Source of the DNA: Chromera velia
Lineage: Eukaryota > Sar > Chromeraceae
NCBI GenBank assembly: GCA_018398765.1
Contig: JAHBMJ010005220.1
Span: 1 to 52,500, forward strand
Direction of reading: 5' to 3'
DNA length: 52,500 nucleotides
Shown here: positions 10,918 to 22,314 of the stretch, piece after piece
Position numbering within the stretch: the stretch's first letter is position 1
Layout: every line of letters starts with the position of its first letter
The notes under the pieces: generated by a model
The model's input: only the letters and a program-made list of their open reading frames with translations
What the model was told of the DNA's origin: nothing
The model's database searches: none
Program-made: the position numbers and the translations under genes

Positions 10918-12210
10918 ATGATGATGATGATGACGTCTGGATAACGCCAGGTAACGCCTAGTATAACGCCCCCACCCTGACTCTACCTGAGTCTAGCCCT
11001 GACTGTATGTGAGTGCAACTTTCTGCATAGTTTTAATCAGCTACATATAGCGTGGTACTGTATGAACCAGTTATAATTTTTTTTGCTTTTCGGGGCCGTT
11101 TGCAAGCTTGTTTACATCAGATTGCGCGATAGGGGTCTAGAATTGCTATTACAATACCCCATGAAGGGGCGTTGTCTGCTTTGCGTATATATAACGCCTC
11201 GGGGGAGGGGTGTCTGCCTTTGTCCGACGGCTATATATAACGCCCCTGTAGGGGTGTAGCAGATTGTTGGAAGGCGTTGTAAGAGCGCTTTCAAGTGCGA
11301 TATGCACGAGCGTTCAAAAGCTGTTTTATTCAGATATGTATGCCGACATACAAGGACCTTCTTCCACATACAACAAACAAGAGTCACAAGAATGAATGAA
11401 TCATGTTTGATTTTGATTTAACGACCAGATTATTATATATTAAAGGGCGTAGGCTGATGTGAACTAGCTAGATCTGGCTAGCGCAATATGATTATTTATG
11501 AGTTTAGCTTAATTTTTTATTAATGAAGGGTTGTAGCCTATCTAAGACCTTATACATACAATACAACACCTTTGTAGGCTAGCTTGTAGTGTAAAATACC
11601 TTTATATACAATACCCTTAAGACGTAATTCCTAAGCACGTCTCTATATACTACGTCACCCCCCCCCTATATCTAGACCTCTATATTGCGTGCTGACAGTG
11701 CATGCTCGCATGCATGCATATTAATATATGCAGTCGCCAAAAAAAGGCCCCGGAAAGTACCGGAAAGTTGGGGAGGCACTTATCCGTTGCGGTGTATGAA
11801 GAAGGATGGATTTCACGCTTTCCGAGGTCGTTCACACGCTTGCGTGCGTCAGATGCAAGTGTGTAATTTTAGGGCCCTTGCATGTGCACGGATCGATCAG
11901 GATGAGCTGCCCTCTGAGGCGAGATTTACACGGTTGAACGTGACGCTTCCCAGCTGAGTCCGTGCGAGTTGCTTGAGGGGCACATTTTGGAACCAAACAC
12001 CGCGCGCGAACCCGGCCGGGCCGGCCCCGGCTGGCAGCAAGCATGATATAGCCATGCAATTTGAGCTTGCAGAATTGAACCTATATACACGCGTGTACAT
12101 GCATGGAGAGAGTGTGTGCTGTACAGGCTCAAATTTCCTCAAGCAGGCGCGCATGCAAGAAAAGCTTCTCCCCAGTTTCAAACCTGATTCGTTTCCGGAC
12201 ACCAAGAAAG
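10318..12210. other. Intergenic region with TAACGCC motif cluster
   Basis: No supported gene. The motif TAACGCC occurs at 10942, 10952, 10964, 11192 and 11238. The last two are each preceded by TATATA inside parallel blocks about 46 nt apart (about 11185-11260). AT-rich sequence with short TAGGCT-type repeats follows to about 11690, then GC-rich DNA leads up to the gene at 12245. The TATATAACGCC blocks could be promoter-like, but no transcript follows that I can identify. Confidence 0.4.
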
Positions 12211-12244
12211 TGTGAAGAAAGCCAGACGGGAGCATGGGTGTGCC

Positions 12245-15006
12245 ATGCGCCGCGTTGCTTGTCTGACCTTTATCGTAAGGATGTGTGTACCAGTTCTCCT
12301 CTCAAGCGCCAGTGTCCCCGCCCCCTTTTCCACCAGAGGAACTCTGGCTTCACAGATGCATGATCTGGCGGTGATGCCCCCTGCACCTTCAAATCTTGTC
12401 GAAAGTGAAGATCTACAACTGAACGTCGAAACGAGACTGCCAAAAGCGAACATGCGGTTAAGGGGGGTCGTGTCGGAGAGTGGACTCTCCAAAGCCCCCG
12501 TAACCCCCCCTGTATCTAAAGCAGCTTCCCAACACAATAGAAGGTTAACAAGATACGTTCCGCCTGCTGAACGAGTCATCGGATCATTTTCCTCGGCTGT
12601 GACGTACAGAGGTTGGCTCGCAAATTTTGGTCGTGACAACGCCCTACGACGAACCATCGTCCAGTCTGGGGGCCCGGAAGGTGGCGTAGTTGCAGGATAC
12701 GGACTGGAACGCCGAGAGTCGGAGGTGCTGACGTCATGGGGAGATACTGTACTTGCCTACACACTCTCTGAAAACGATTTGGAGGGCGGCATCGGCGTTC
12801 TCGTGGGAGACTATGGAGTTCGAGTCAGTCGGTTCGATCATTTCACGGCTTTTCTGCAATCGGTTGCGCCACTGTCCTAAGAGTGGCGGATGATAATATC
12901 CTTTCGAGCACAGAGGAATCAGAAATCAGTCATTTCTCCTATATTTCTCCGCCCGTCTGTTCATGTTTGGCGAGCCAAGCCCTGCAGCGGGATATTTGGG
13001 CCCCTTCGCCTTTTTATATATGGGGTCTGCGCCTGCACTTCACAAACTTTTTTGCCTGTGATTCGGCATTTATTTGCATTGTATGGTGCATGTTCAAGTG
13101 TGGTAGGATTGTTGATCTGCTTTGGGACTTCTTGCTTGTGCCGCCTAGAAACGCCAGTTTTTCGAATCAGTCTTTCTTCTGTCTAAATCTCCGGGTCTGT
13201 TCAGCCAAAGCAAGAAACGAGATCATCGAGATCTTGCATTTCTGACAGTCTTGCTCCCTCCCTTTGGCTCCGTCTTTGCTTCTCGACTGTGCGCTGTGGG
13301 TTTTTGTCAAAGGAACGATCCGAGAAGAAAAGGAACTGTGAAATTGGTTTGACTGCTGCTGGACGAAGGGTTCTGCATGATGTGACGTTGCTTCGTCCAG
13401 TCGATGCAGTTGTCCTCTAGCTCTGCATGCAGATTTGCTTTGACACTCACCCATCTGCGCGCTTTTGCGACTGGGATCGTGTCTTCTCTGAATGTGCCCG
13501 TGTCCTTAGCAGTCCGTTTCTTTGCTCATACAGGTGTTGCCTCCTCGAAGTCTCACTACCGTATAGCGCGGCTCTCTTTGAGTTCGTTGAAAGCGAGCCT
13601 TTGGATTTGTGAGTTGCGTGTTACTGGGAGTCTGTCTGTCATTCGGTCATTGTTCTTTTGATTGAGCAGGTCGACCGGGATTTTGATGATATCGCAACTT
13701 CTGTGGAGATGACGGCTCGGTTTTTTGAGTTTGGTACAATCGCGGACAGAGAAGACAGGGAATACGGAGCCAGAATGCGGGTGCGTAACTTTGAGATCTC
13801 CGTTCGTAGGGACTTCTTTGACCAACAGGTGAGCTTCAACCATTTGATCAATCGTGTCCAAAGAAAACAAGTATATCCTTTGTTATCGGAGGCGACGAAG
13901 CGCAAACAAAAAAGCGCTCTTGAAGACAACTGTAGCCCAAAGCAACAGAATAAACGGAAGTTTAGGTCGAGAGAAGTGGGTAAGAGGAAACGTTGTTTCG
14001 ATGGAGTCAAGTGTGACAAGATCAAAAGAGAAAAGGAATGACAAAGAAGCGACGGTGGAAAGATGGACCGAAGCCATGATAAAGGAAGCTCAAAGTAACA
14101 AGTCAGATTTCTAGATGCGTGCAGGATCCCTTTGTCGGTGACTCCTTAGAGCTGGCGACCGAGTTCTTTGTAGGATGGGGAAGCCTTGGTGTCACGATAG
14201 GGGAGGATGTTGAAGACAGTGAGTACGGATTTGGGTTCCAGTACAGAGGATTTGAATTCTTCATAGAAAGGGACTTCGATGAGAGAGATACCTTTGCTCA
14301 AGGTCAGCTGTGGACCGCTATAATTTTTCCGGATGAATACACAGTCCTTTTTGTGAGCTCCCCCTGCAGGTATTGTTTTTCTGCTTGCACACGTCAACAG
14401 ACTGTTTTCTTCTCTGCATTATTCTTGTCTTGAGGCCTGTGTGTCGTTGTGTACAGCCCTACTTTATGTCCTCTTCTCCAGAGATCAACATATCATACTT
14501 TACTCATCAAAGGTCTCGCCCCTAAAGTTGGGATACGTTTCCAAAGTTTGCGTGGAAAGTAATCACTTCAGTGTCCGTGGACGCATGAACATGCCTTCCC
14601 ACGCGAGAAAAACCGTAGCTGTCTGCTTGCAGTAAACTGGGGTGACGGCTACCAAATGATCCTGGAGGGAGATTTCGCCGATCCCTTCAGCGATGAAATT
14701 TACGGACGCGTGGGATTTGGGAAGCTGGGTGTGGCATGGGCATCGGTATCAGCAGGAATAGGGAATGACGGGGTGCCACAGGCCTCCTTCCAGGCAGAGT
14801 CAGGTGCGGTGGCCGTAGGATTTGATTTCATGGATGAGTTTGGTTCCCGATGGCTGTATGCGTCCGTATCCATCGGGGATTTCACCTACGTATGGCAGTC
14901 TCGTGTTCTGATCGATAATGCGATGCTGCCAGAAATCGCTTTCGTCAATCCTGTAGGCCCTGTCACCAAAGGGGGCCAACCGTCTCCAACCTCAAAGCCC
15001 TTTTAA
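12245..15006 (+). CDS. Secreted or plastid-targeted repeat protein of unknown function (4 exons)
   Basis: Proposed exons are 12245-12862, 13670-13828, 14125-14302 and 14633-15006 (stop TAA). The last three have clean AG acceptors and GT donors (GTGAGC, GTCAGC), and the phases add up to 442 codons. The first donor (GTTGCG at 12863) is weak, and another exon may hide in the 807 nt gap. The ATG at 12245 opens a signal peptide (MRRVACLTFIVRMCVPVLL), followed by Ser/Ala/Pro/Arg-rich sequence as in complex-plastid leaders. Exons 1 to 4 carry related units of about 45-55 residues with alternating aromatic, Gly and charged residues (exon 2 EYGARMRVRNFEISVRRDF, exon 3 EYGFGFQYRGFEFFIERDF), suggesting beta-strand repeats. 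I recognise no family. One repeat unit per exon suggests growth by exon duplication. Confidence 0.65.
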
Positions 15007-15009
15007 GAA

Positions 15010-15446
15010 ATTTTGACCAACATGCAACAATTCTAAGGTCTATGAATTATAATCAATACCTAGAATCCTAGATCAATACATTAATCATAGATCGAACAAA
15101 ACATAAAAAGTAAATATTCTAGGTATCACATACCTAAACTAAAGCACCTACAGTGAACCGCGGGAGAACCTAGAACATAAATCTCAATCCTAATCCAGGC
15201 CACAGCCTGAGGAGATTGACTTTTTATATTTGAAGTTATTCCCTAGGTTATTCCGTTATCATATTATATCATCATTATCATATGCGCAATATCGCTATCA
15301 TCGGCATGTAATAGGCGTCTAGCATTTGGCAAGTCATAACACGCAAGCTAGTATGCAAGGTAGCTATAGAAGCTGCTAGATTCTTAAATGATGGACCCTC
15401 CATCCGAGTCGGTTCCCACTGCTATGTTTATCTATAATATTCATCA
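15010..15446. other. Repeat-derived non-coding stretch
   Basis: At about 15290-15400 this holds the reverse complement of the right end of the 9088-10917 element (GCGTCTAGCATTTGGCAAGT). The remainder is AT-rich without a recognisable gene. Confidence 0.5.
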
Positions 15447-15904
15447 TCGCATGCCGGGGGTGAGTAGGGTGTTTTTTGTCTCCCCCTCTGCATAGAAGAC
15501 CGGCGCTTTTCTGCAAAAAACTCGTTTTCATAATTGGTAAGGAGTTAAAAGCTGAAACTTTGTGTAAAAAGACGTTATAACGATAGAAAAAGAACTATAG
15601 AATAGATTTTTTATATCATTTCTAGAAACATAGGCTGCCATATAAATTTTGTGAGTTTCATACCGTTTTTCTTACTGTTGAAAACCGTTAAAAAATGACC
15701 ATAAAATCAATAAATTTGTATAACAGCCTATATTTCTAGAAATGATATAAAAAATCTGTTCTGTAGTTCTTTTTCTATCGTTATAACGTCTTTTTAGACA
15801 AAGTTTCAGCTTCTAACTTCTTACCAATTATGAAAACGAGTTTTTTGCGGAAATGCGCCACTTTAGGGGGGCAAAAAACACCCCACTCGCCCCCGGCATG
15901 CGAT
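15447..15904. mobile_element. 458 bp palindromic MITE-like element
   Basis: ATCGCATGCC at the left is mirrored by GGCATGCGAT at the right, and arms of about 220 nt pair almost throughout. Examples are AGGGTGTTTTTTG with CAAAAAACACCCC, the AACTCGTTTTCATAATTGGTA block, and ATATCATTTCTAGAAA near the centre. It lies inside a reverse-oriented end of the 9088-10917 element family, next to the ATCATCATACGCC sequence, so it is a nested insertion. It has no coding capacity. Such near-perfect symmetry would give a long hairpin RNA if transcribed. Confidence 0.8.
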
Positions 15905-16140
15905 CATCATACGCCATCGCCATCGGCCTATAAATAGGCGTTTAGCATTTGGCGGCAACGCATGATCGAGGCAGTTTGGTTCTTTATACCAGCAGTTCAC
16001 TTTGATTTATACTTAATTCAAACTAGCCCAAGGATACTTCTTTTCAAACTCTTCTACTTCCGGAGCAGCATGCTTGCGCATGAATAATACTGATTTATGA
16101 GACGTAGTCTACCACCCATGCCAAGCTACTTCATAGCGCC
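15905..16140 (-). mobile_element. Short reverse-oriented copy of the 9088-10917 element ends
   Basis: The reverse complement of the element's right end (ATACGCCATCGCCATCGGCC, about 15911-15955) is followed by the reverse complement of its left end (CTCTTCTACTTCCGGAGCAG, about 16050-16130), with about 90 nt of other sequence between. Like 28419-28643 it lacks the RT, so it is a second non-autonomous derivative, more diverged. Confidence 0.55.
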
Positions 16141-16489
16141 AGCCTTGTCCTTACCTATACTTTATCAAAATTCAGTTTACACGGCACCTCAGCACCAGGC
16201 TAACATCTTTCTTTTTTTCCTTAGGTCTGTACTATATACGGTAGTATTAAACTAGTACTGTGTGGCTAGTCTTAGGGTTCATACTCTAAAGCTTTAAACA
16301 ACAAAAACTCGGGCTAATTTTCGTTCTTAAAAGTTTCTTTGTTTTTTTAGAACTTTGTTAAATTTATAAGTGAAAATCTAGTGAAAATTGAACTAGAAAT
16401 CGAATCTACTACTCCTCAGTAGCACATCAAAGGTCCGATCCAACTAGCAATCGAACTATTGTATGGCTAAACCGGTTTTATATGGATTG

Positions 16490-16494
16490 TCTAG
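16490..16494. repeat. Target-site duplication TCTAG (left)
   Basis: TCTAG directly precedes the left LTR and recurs directly after the right LTR at 23469-23473. Five base pairs is the usual Copia duplication length. Confidence 0.75.
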
Positions 16495-16814
16495 AAAGAG
16501 CTAAACACTGTTTGTCTAGGGGCGCCTTTGCCCGTGAGTGCATACAGCACTTATAGGTGTTCGTTTTTAGAAGGTATGTGAAGCAAGGCTACTTCACTTC
16601 CAACCATCAATCAAGTCTCTGACTTATCTGACTCCATCATTCTGTATCACCGAATTACTGTTTATATACATTTATGTACATGCAATTAATTCTGCATGCA
16701 TTGATTTGCAAGATGCGTACGTGCTTGGTCATGGCTCTCTGGAGGCATACTGTATGACGGGACCGGTTTGCCGGTGCCCGCCCCCGGTGCCGGCCCGCTT
16801 GCACGTTCTGCTTA
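16495..16814 (-). repeat. 3' LTR of the minus-strand Copia
   Basis: It matches 22315-22556 and 23404-23468 over its whole length. On the minus strand it starts TAAGCAGAACGTG immediately after the polypurine tract. The 13 nt length difference from the other LTR comes from a duplicated CCGGTGCC-type unit near 16785. Confidence 0.8.
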
Positions 16815-16903
16815 CCCCCCTATCTTGCAAAGATCTATGTCTTTCTTCTATTATCCTTGTTCTGTCATTTGTTCTTCTCTGCTCATGAAAATTCCTTCCC
16901 AGA

Positions 16904-17125
16904 CCAACACGGCTTAGTCAGTGCGTTGGCCATCTAGACCTCTCTCCTGCACCAAGTCACTGACCCTCTGGTCTGTCCGAGTTCCTGTATGATGAAATCA
17001 AGCATCCCCTGTGAGGTACCGTCTGCTGTTATGCCCGTCCTCAACTGTTCAAAGAACGGGTTGCAATCAGTAAAGAATTGTACTTTCGGTTCCTGACCCC
17101 ACAGGTGGGTTGCAAGTGTCTTCAA
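16904..17125 (-). pseudogene. Copia RNase H C-terminal part
   Basis: The minus-strand frame shows FFTDCNPFFEQL (RNase H Asp) and TWCRREV, then a TAG (16934-16936), then MANALTKP. The last corresponds to the conserved ADxLTK end of Copia RNase H, with Asn replacing the catalytic Asp (codon at 16925-16927; a GAC to AAC change would sit in a CpG). Confidence 0.75.
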
Positions 17126-17499
17126 ACGGGGAAGATGCTTGATAACGCTTTTGAAGCTAGTTCCTTCTGCTGCTGTGCTACTCTCATATTTATGGTTGTG
17201 GCGTTCAGTGTGCCATGCTATAATGTTCTGCCATAGGGCATTGCTATCTCTGGAGTCTATCCTTCTTCAACCAAGAATATCGCCAACCCAACCTTCCACT
17301 GTAGGTCGTTCGGGAGTAGGAGCTGTCACCTAGCATAACTAGTATGACTCTCTTGAATCGTTTGAGTGCTCACAGACGGATCGGCTCTTTCTTCTCCTTC
17401 AGCATTTCTAGGACCCTGACTGCTGTTCTGATAACTCTCCTGCATGGTCGGGTGGAGTGGCAACTGAGTTCATCTGCCTAGACACATCTGGAGGGTTGT

Positions 17500-18718
17500 G
17501 TGCACACCTAGGTGCACACCATCCAATGCAACACACCATTGATACTCCGCATAAGCGGCTCCAATCCCCCCTCCTTCTCTATTTCAGTTGCGGGTTCGAG
17601 TTCTGTGGTTTTCACTTCCCCTTTCTTTTTCTTTTCAAAGGGCATCTGTGTTAACCCTCCTACTGTATGAGTTCTGAGACACCTCCACTGTCTCATTGAA
17701 GAAAGAGAAATCCATGCCAGCATATTTGATGCTGGCATCAGAGGGAAGTTTGAAGAAGTGTCCCCATTCAAACCTGCTTCTGGGGAATGCAATTTCTTCT
17801 ATGGTCTCTTTCTAACCCCTCCTTACCCCGAATACATCATCAATCTAATTGATTTGGACACCCACTATGCCAGCGGGCTTACCTGCCTCACCTTTTTTAA
17901 CTGTCAGCCCTGTTTCTACTCATTCGTATCCTGCCTCACCCTAGACTCCTGCAGGGCTTTAAAATTTGTCAAAGGTGTTGCCCACGTATGGGTTCTTGGC
18001 TGGAATGTGCGGCAGCCAATCAGGAATGATGACTGCAGCTCTCTTCAAATTTTAAACGAGAGAGACAGAAAGTTAAAGAGAAAATGCAGAACATAAGAAT
18101 TGCCCAGACAGAAGGTGTTCCCACATAAGTGTCAACCGCTCTTTTGTCTGTGAAACCCTTTCCAAAGCATCTTGCTTTTGGCTTTCTGTTCTCTAGCCTT
18201 GCCTGTCTCAGTTCATTCTCTTTTATCCTTCCTTTCCTGCCCTTATACTTACGAGGCTGCTGCGCCTCTCTGTCTTCTTGAGAACCGTCTGCCTGTCATC
18301 CTGACTACCGATCAACTCCTGCCTTCCCTTCCTTCTACCTGTTCTCTTCCTTTTTTTTCTCTGCCTGCTTGGTTTTTTTCTCTTTCTAAGTGAGTCTCCA
18401 ACCCATACGCATAACAGAGTCCACTTCCTTTCTGTCGACCACCCTATCCAGAACCCCCTTACCTACAATGTTTTTTAGCCACTCGTCTCTGCATGCCTCA
18501 TCGAAGTCTCCCCTCTCAACCTCTTCCGAGAGCGCAGGGGTTTGCGTGGATCCCTGCTTGAAGTCGTCAGGGACTGTGAAAGGATGTTTGGCGTCCAGTC
18601 CTAGGTAGAAGCAGTCATGGGGAGGAGTAAGAAAGAAGACGTTGTCTGCAGGAGGCTCATCTCCAAGGTCTACCCCCGGAGGCCCCCCACCCTGTGCCTG
18701 TTTGTTGTTTCCACCCAA
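17500..18718 (-). pseudogene. Copia reverse transcriptase, decayed
   Basis: From 18718 downward the minus strand shows the RT N-terminus (ACRDEWLKNIVGKGVLDRVV, then MGWRLT with TAG at 18386). A shifted frame follows with ARCFGKGFTDKR and YVGTPSVWAI, the conserved fingers region. Next is the catalytic IDDVFG, preceded by TAG at 17845 and followed by TAG at 17812, then YAGMDFSFFNETVEVSQNSY and RSINGVLHWMVCT of the RT-RNase H connection. The catalytic aspartates remain, but at least two frame changes and several stops break the gene. Confidence 0.75.
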
Positions 18719-19168
18719 CTGCCCTCCTGTCAGGAAGTTCTCTCCGAAGAGAGAATTCTCATCATCACTGTGTTTCGGTTCGTGGTCTCTCCCATCAGGT
18801 GACTCGTCCCTTCCCTCTCTATCTCTATTTCCCTCTCCCTAAGCAGGTGTTTGATTGTTCAAACACCCCTCTGTCTGTAATGGGAGAGGGAGTAAGATCT
18901 GTGCTTCGATTGCAGAAGGAATGCGACCCTCCACAATCTTGAAATAACGCAGCACATCTGCTTTACGCACATTCGAGGAGATGCTGAAAAAATTTCAGGT
19001 GCCATCTGGCTGCTTTGACAGTGAGGAGACGGGGACAGTCCGTTTGAATGCCTTTCCAGTCATGGCCATGGGGACCAGCTGGTTATTCCTTCCCTACACA
19101 AGGATGCTTGTGTAGCATTCCTGTGAAGCTGGTAGCACATCAGCCCCATGCTGCTCTGGGACTGCTGC

Positions 19169-19654
19169 CTATCTATCGGCTTGCTGCACCCCCCCACCGG
19201 AGGCGTGATCATGCACTCCCTCATTGGATGCATCTCCTTGGACAGGGGGGGCGGGAAGGAAATCATTCTGGGAGGACTCTTCAGAAGAAGGGGGAATGGC
19301 ATAGGGCTGCTGCTGTTGCGATTCGTTATTCTCAGGGACCCATTCAGGCCCCCCCCAACATGCCACAATACCCCTCTTCACTGGCTTGACATGGTGGGGA
19401 TACGTGTGAATAATGTCCCACACGTCACGGTTCGGTTGCTTTCGAGTCACGACAGTAAGGTTTTTGTTCTTCTCATAGAGCCATACAACCTCACTGCCTG
19501 GAAGTTCGATTCCACTCTCTGCAGTTCGTAACACACCCACATCTCTGCAGAGAAAATGGTAAGGAGGGTCAAAGCCGAAGGTTTTCTTCCATTGGGAGGT
19601 GCGAAGCACCTTGCTGTATATCTTGGCTCTGGTGATGCTGATCCCTCTGGCCAT
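19169..19654 (-). pseudogene. Linker between Copia integrase and RT
   Basis: The 161-codon minus-strand frame has no catalytic motif. Its first half (ISITRAKIYSKVLRTSQWKK, then VVWLYEKNKNLTVVTRK) fits the post-integrase chromodomain-like/GKGY part of Copia polyproteins. The second half is Gln/Ser/Pro-rich, as in the variable linker before RT. It is adjacent to the integrase but in a different frame. Confidence 0.5.
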
Positions 19655-19660
19655 ATAACC

Positions 19661-20215
19661 CTAGAGGGATTTGGAGCATGAACCAAACCGGCGCTTCCAT
19701 TCAGCCCGGAAAGCACCAAGCTCTGCTCTTGCATGTCTGTCTTTCCCCTCCACAAAACCCAGAGCTCTTTTAATTCCGGACGGATAGTCAAAGAATCTCA
19801 TTCCCCTTCGCTTTACAAACGTTCCAAACTCCCCCCCTCGGAATTCAGGTGCATCGTTGTAACGGATGCGTGCTGCTACTGCCTTCGGCCCTTCCTTTTG
19901 GAATTGTACTCCCCCAAACGACTTAACAAAGTCGATATGCTCTTTGAACCCCTTGACGGACTGGTTTCGTGACCTGAGGGGGTAGTCAAGGTCAAGTCCC
20001 CCCCACCCATCAATCACCCACATGCAGCATTTATGAGGCTCTGCCACCTCATTATCATTGGGAAACCAATGATCAATCTGTATGATATCGAAGGGCCCAC
20101 CCGCATCCTCATGTCGGGTGGGTACTGGAGCTAAGGTGGGGATGGTTACATTTTTGAGGACACACAGTCGGCACTCTGTCTCAAGCCTCTTCCAGTCTTC
20201 ACTCCTTGCCTGCAT
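19661..20215 (-). pseudogene. Copia integrase core
   Basis: The 184-codon minus-strand frame starts just before the CRLC half of the HHCC zinc finger. It contains GGPFDIIQIDHW (first catalytic Asp), a ND-x-EF segment (APEFRGGEFGTF, second Asp region) and LGFVEGKDR (catalytic Glu). This is the DDE order and spacing of Copia integrases. The upstream half of the zinc finger (HRRFGYVGRDKLE) is in a different frame ending with TGA at 20199. A frameshift therefore separates zinc finger and core. Confidence 0.8.
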
Positions 20216-21850
20216 CCCCCAGGGGGGCTTGCAGGCCAGTGTGGGCTCTAAGCTCTAGCTTGTCTCTGCCCACGTACCCGAATCTCCTGTGTTCTGCCCT
20301 CAGTTCCTCAAACCTGATGGTGTGCAACCCCACAGCCCACATGCTCCCCTCGTCTCTCATTGCTGCTACTACTTTGTCAGTATAGGGAACAATGACGTCT
20401 GTGAATGGAAGGTTTGTTGTACGGCCGTCTCCCCTTGGGTTGTCAACAAAGATCTCCGCTAAGAACCCCCTAGTGTCCCTCACGACCACATATGATTCCT
20501 TCCCCTCTTTCCGCAAAATCGTCTCCCCCTCAGCATCATCCTGTCTCATCAGATATGGCACTAGGTCGTGCATCAGATAGACCATGACAAAAATGACTTG
20601 CCAGCCTACCCCTCTGACTTTGCATTTCTGTGCAATGCATGCGAGACGGGAGATTCGGATCTTCTTTTCTGCCTTCTTGTGCACAAGGCCAAAAGACATG
20701 TCAGATGGCCTACTCTAAACAACCATTCCCCCCAGCTCTCTCTCCCATCCTATGGGTGCCGTAGTGCATGAGTCGATGTGGCACTGCATCCGACGGCGTG
20801 CAGCAAGTCTGTGTTGACTGACCGATACTGACTTGTCTAGGAGTCTCGCGTCATCTCCAGTGGAGTTTACTATGCAGGCGTAGTGCTCTTTCACATCGAT
20901 AAAGAATGGTTGGGGCGCACCATCCCTCATCCGGAATGTCGTGTGTGATGTCTGTCGAATTCCTCCCTCCGCACCCTGCCAATGCCAGAGAGACAGAAAG
21001 AAAAGAGATGAGTGAGGAAGCACAGACATGCACATATTATTTTGAAAACACTCAAGAAGGTGGCCTGCCTTCTGAGAACCTTTTGTAGACTGAGAACGAT
21101 GTCCCACAAGTCTGCTGACCTCATATTGGTCAGGTGTGTACCCCTGACCATTCTTCTCATGTTGAGCATAGTAGGCTGTCTTGCTATTGAATCGTCCGGG
21201 GCTACCACCTCAAGCAGCTTGCACCCCTCCACATCCTCTCTGTGAAGGGGGCGTCCTCTGCCTCTGGAGTTGGATGTGGATGCTTGGGGGGTGTTTGCAG
21301 TGTCCCCCTTCTTCCTGCATACGCGTAGCCTGTGTCCGTATTTCCCACAGATCTTGCACGTGTGCGTCTTCCCCGGATAATCATTCTTCTCAAGCCATTC
21401 TAGGTCATGTCCCTCTACCCTACCACACTTTGGGCAATCGTTTGGGTTCATTTCTTGGCCTCTCTCTTGCCCCCTATGACCTCTTCTTCGACTTGTCCCT
21501 GAACTGCCTCTTCCCCGCCCTCTGCCTCTATTCCTCCCCCTCGGAGGGAACCCAGTGCCACCGATAAAGGTAGCCTCCTGCTTGATGACTGTGGCTTTCT
21601 TCGTCTGAGTGATATTATTGGTGGTGGCGGTCTGCCAGACAGGCGAACCTCCTGCTGGTTCCATGATGATGTTGGTTTGGGTCTTGCTTGCGAGCTTCTT
21701 TGCCTCCGCAATCAATTTCCCGTAGTCGGACAGATCATCTTTATCCCACTCTGTCCCCAACATCCTCTGGTTATAGGCGGAGAAACAAGCAAACACAACT
21801 TCCCCTCTCAGGGAATCAGGAATGTCCTTCTCTCCCTTTGAGTCCTTCAT
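20199..21850 (-). pseudogene. Copia Gag and protease region
   Basis: From 21850 down the minus strand encodes a Gag C-terminal part with an RG-rich stretch (about residues 100-125) and two Cys motifs (CPKC and the knuckle CKICGKYGHRLRVC, a full CX2CX4HX4C). The frame then changes near 20950-21050. The protease signature survives as HIDSCTT in place of the usual DSG/DSA-T, so the active-site glycine is a cysteine. TAG at 20715 and TGA at 20199 interrupt. Gag sequence continues upstream to about 22260 in other frames. Confidence 0.75.
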
Positions 21851-22314
21851 CTCCTTGAAAGTTCTCTAGTACCTCGAAGAAGTTGACAAGAAATTGAAAC
21901 GATGCAAAATCTTGGCCGTTATCCACAAGCGTGCACCATTTACGTGCATTCTTTTTAGATGTGGCCTTCACAGTTTCTTCAAGGAGCTGTTTGATTTTGT
22001 CTAAAAGGGCATCCCTGTACTTGATCCAATCTATCTTCAGGGTGCCAGCATGTCGGAAGGTTGTGTCATGGGAGTCATCTTTCTGATCAAAAAGATGTTG
22101 GATAGACTTTCTAACAATTGGATGCTTATGAGTTGCCGAGTAAATTCTGCTTGCCTGCCATTGTACGATATTCTCATCAGAGGTACCAAAGAGCTTTTCT
22201 GCCCCTTCTGTTTTCGATACGTACTGATCTCACCAGGGCTTAAAGACCTAGTCATTCTGTAGAACCGGAAACGGCGATCCTAACTCACTCATTCTCTCGC
22301 TGGGTTGTTATCAG

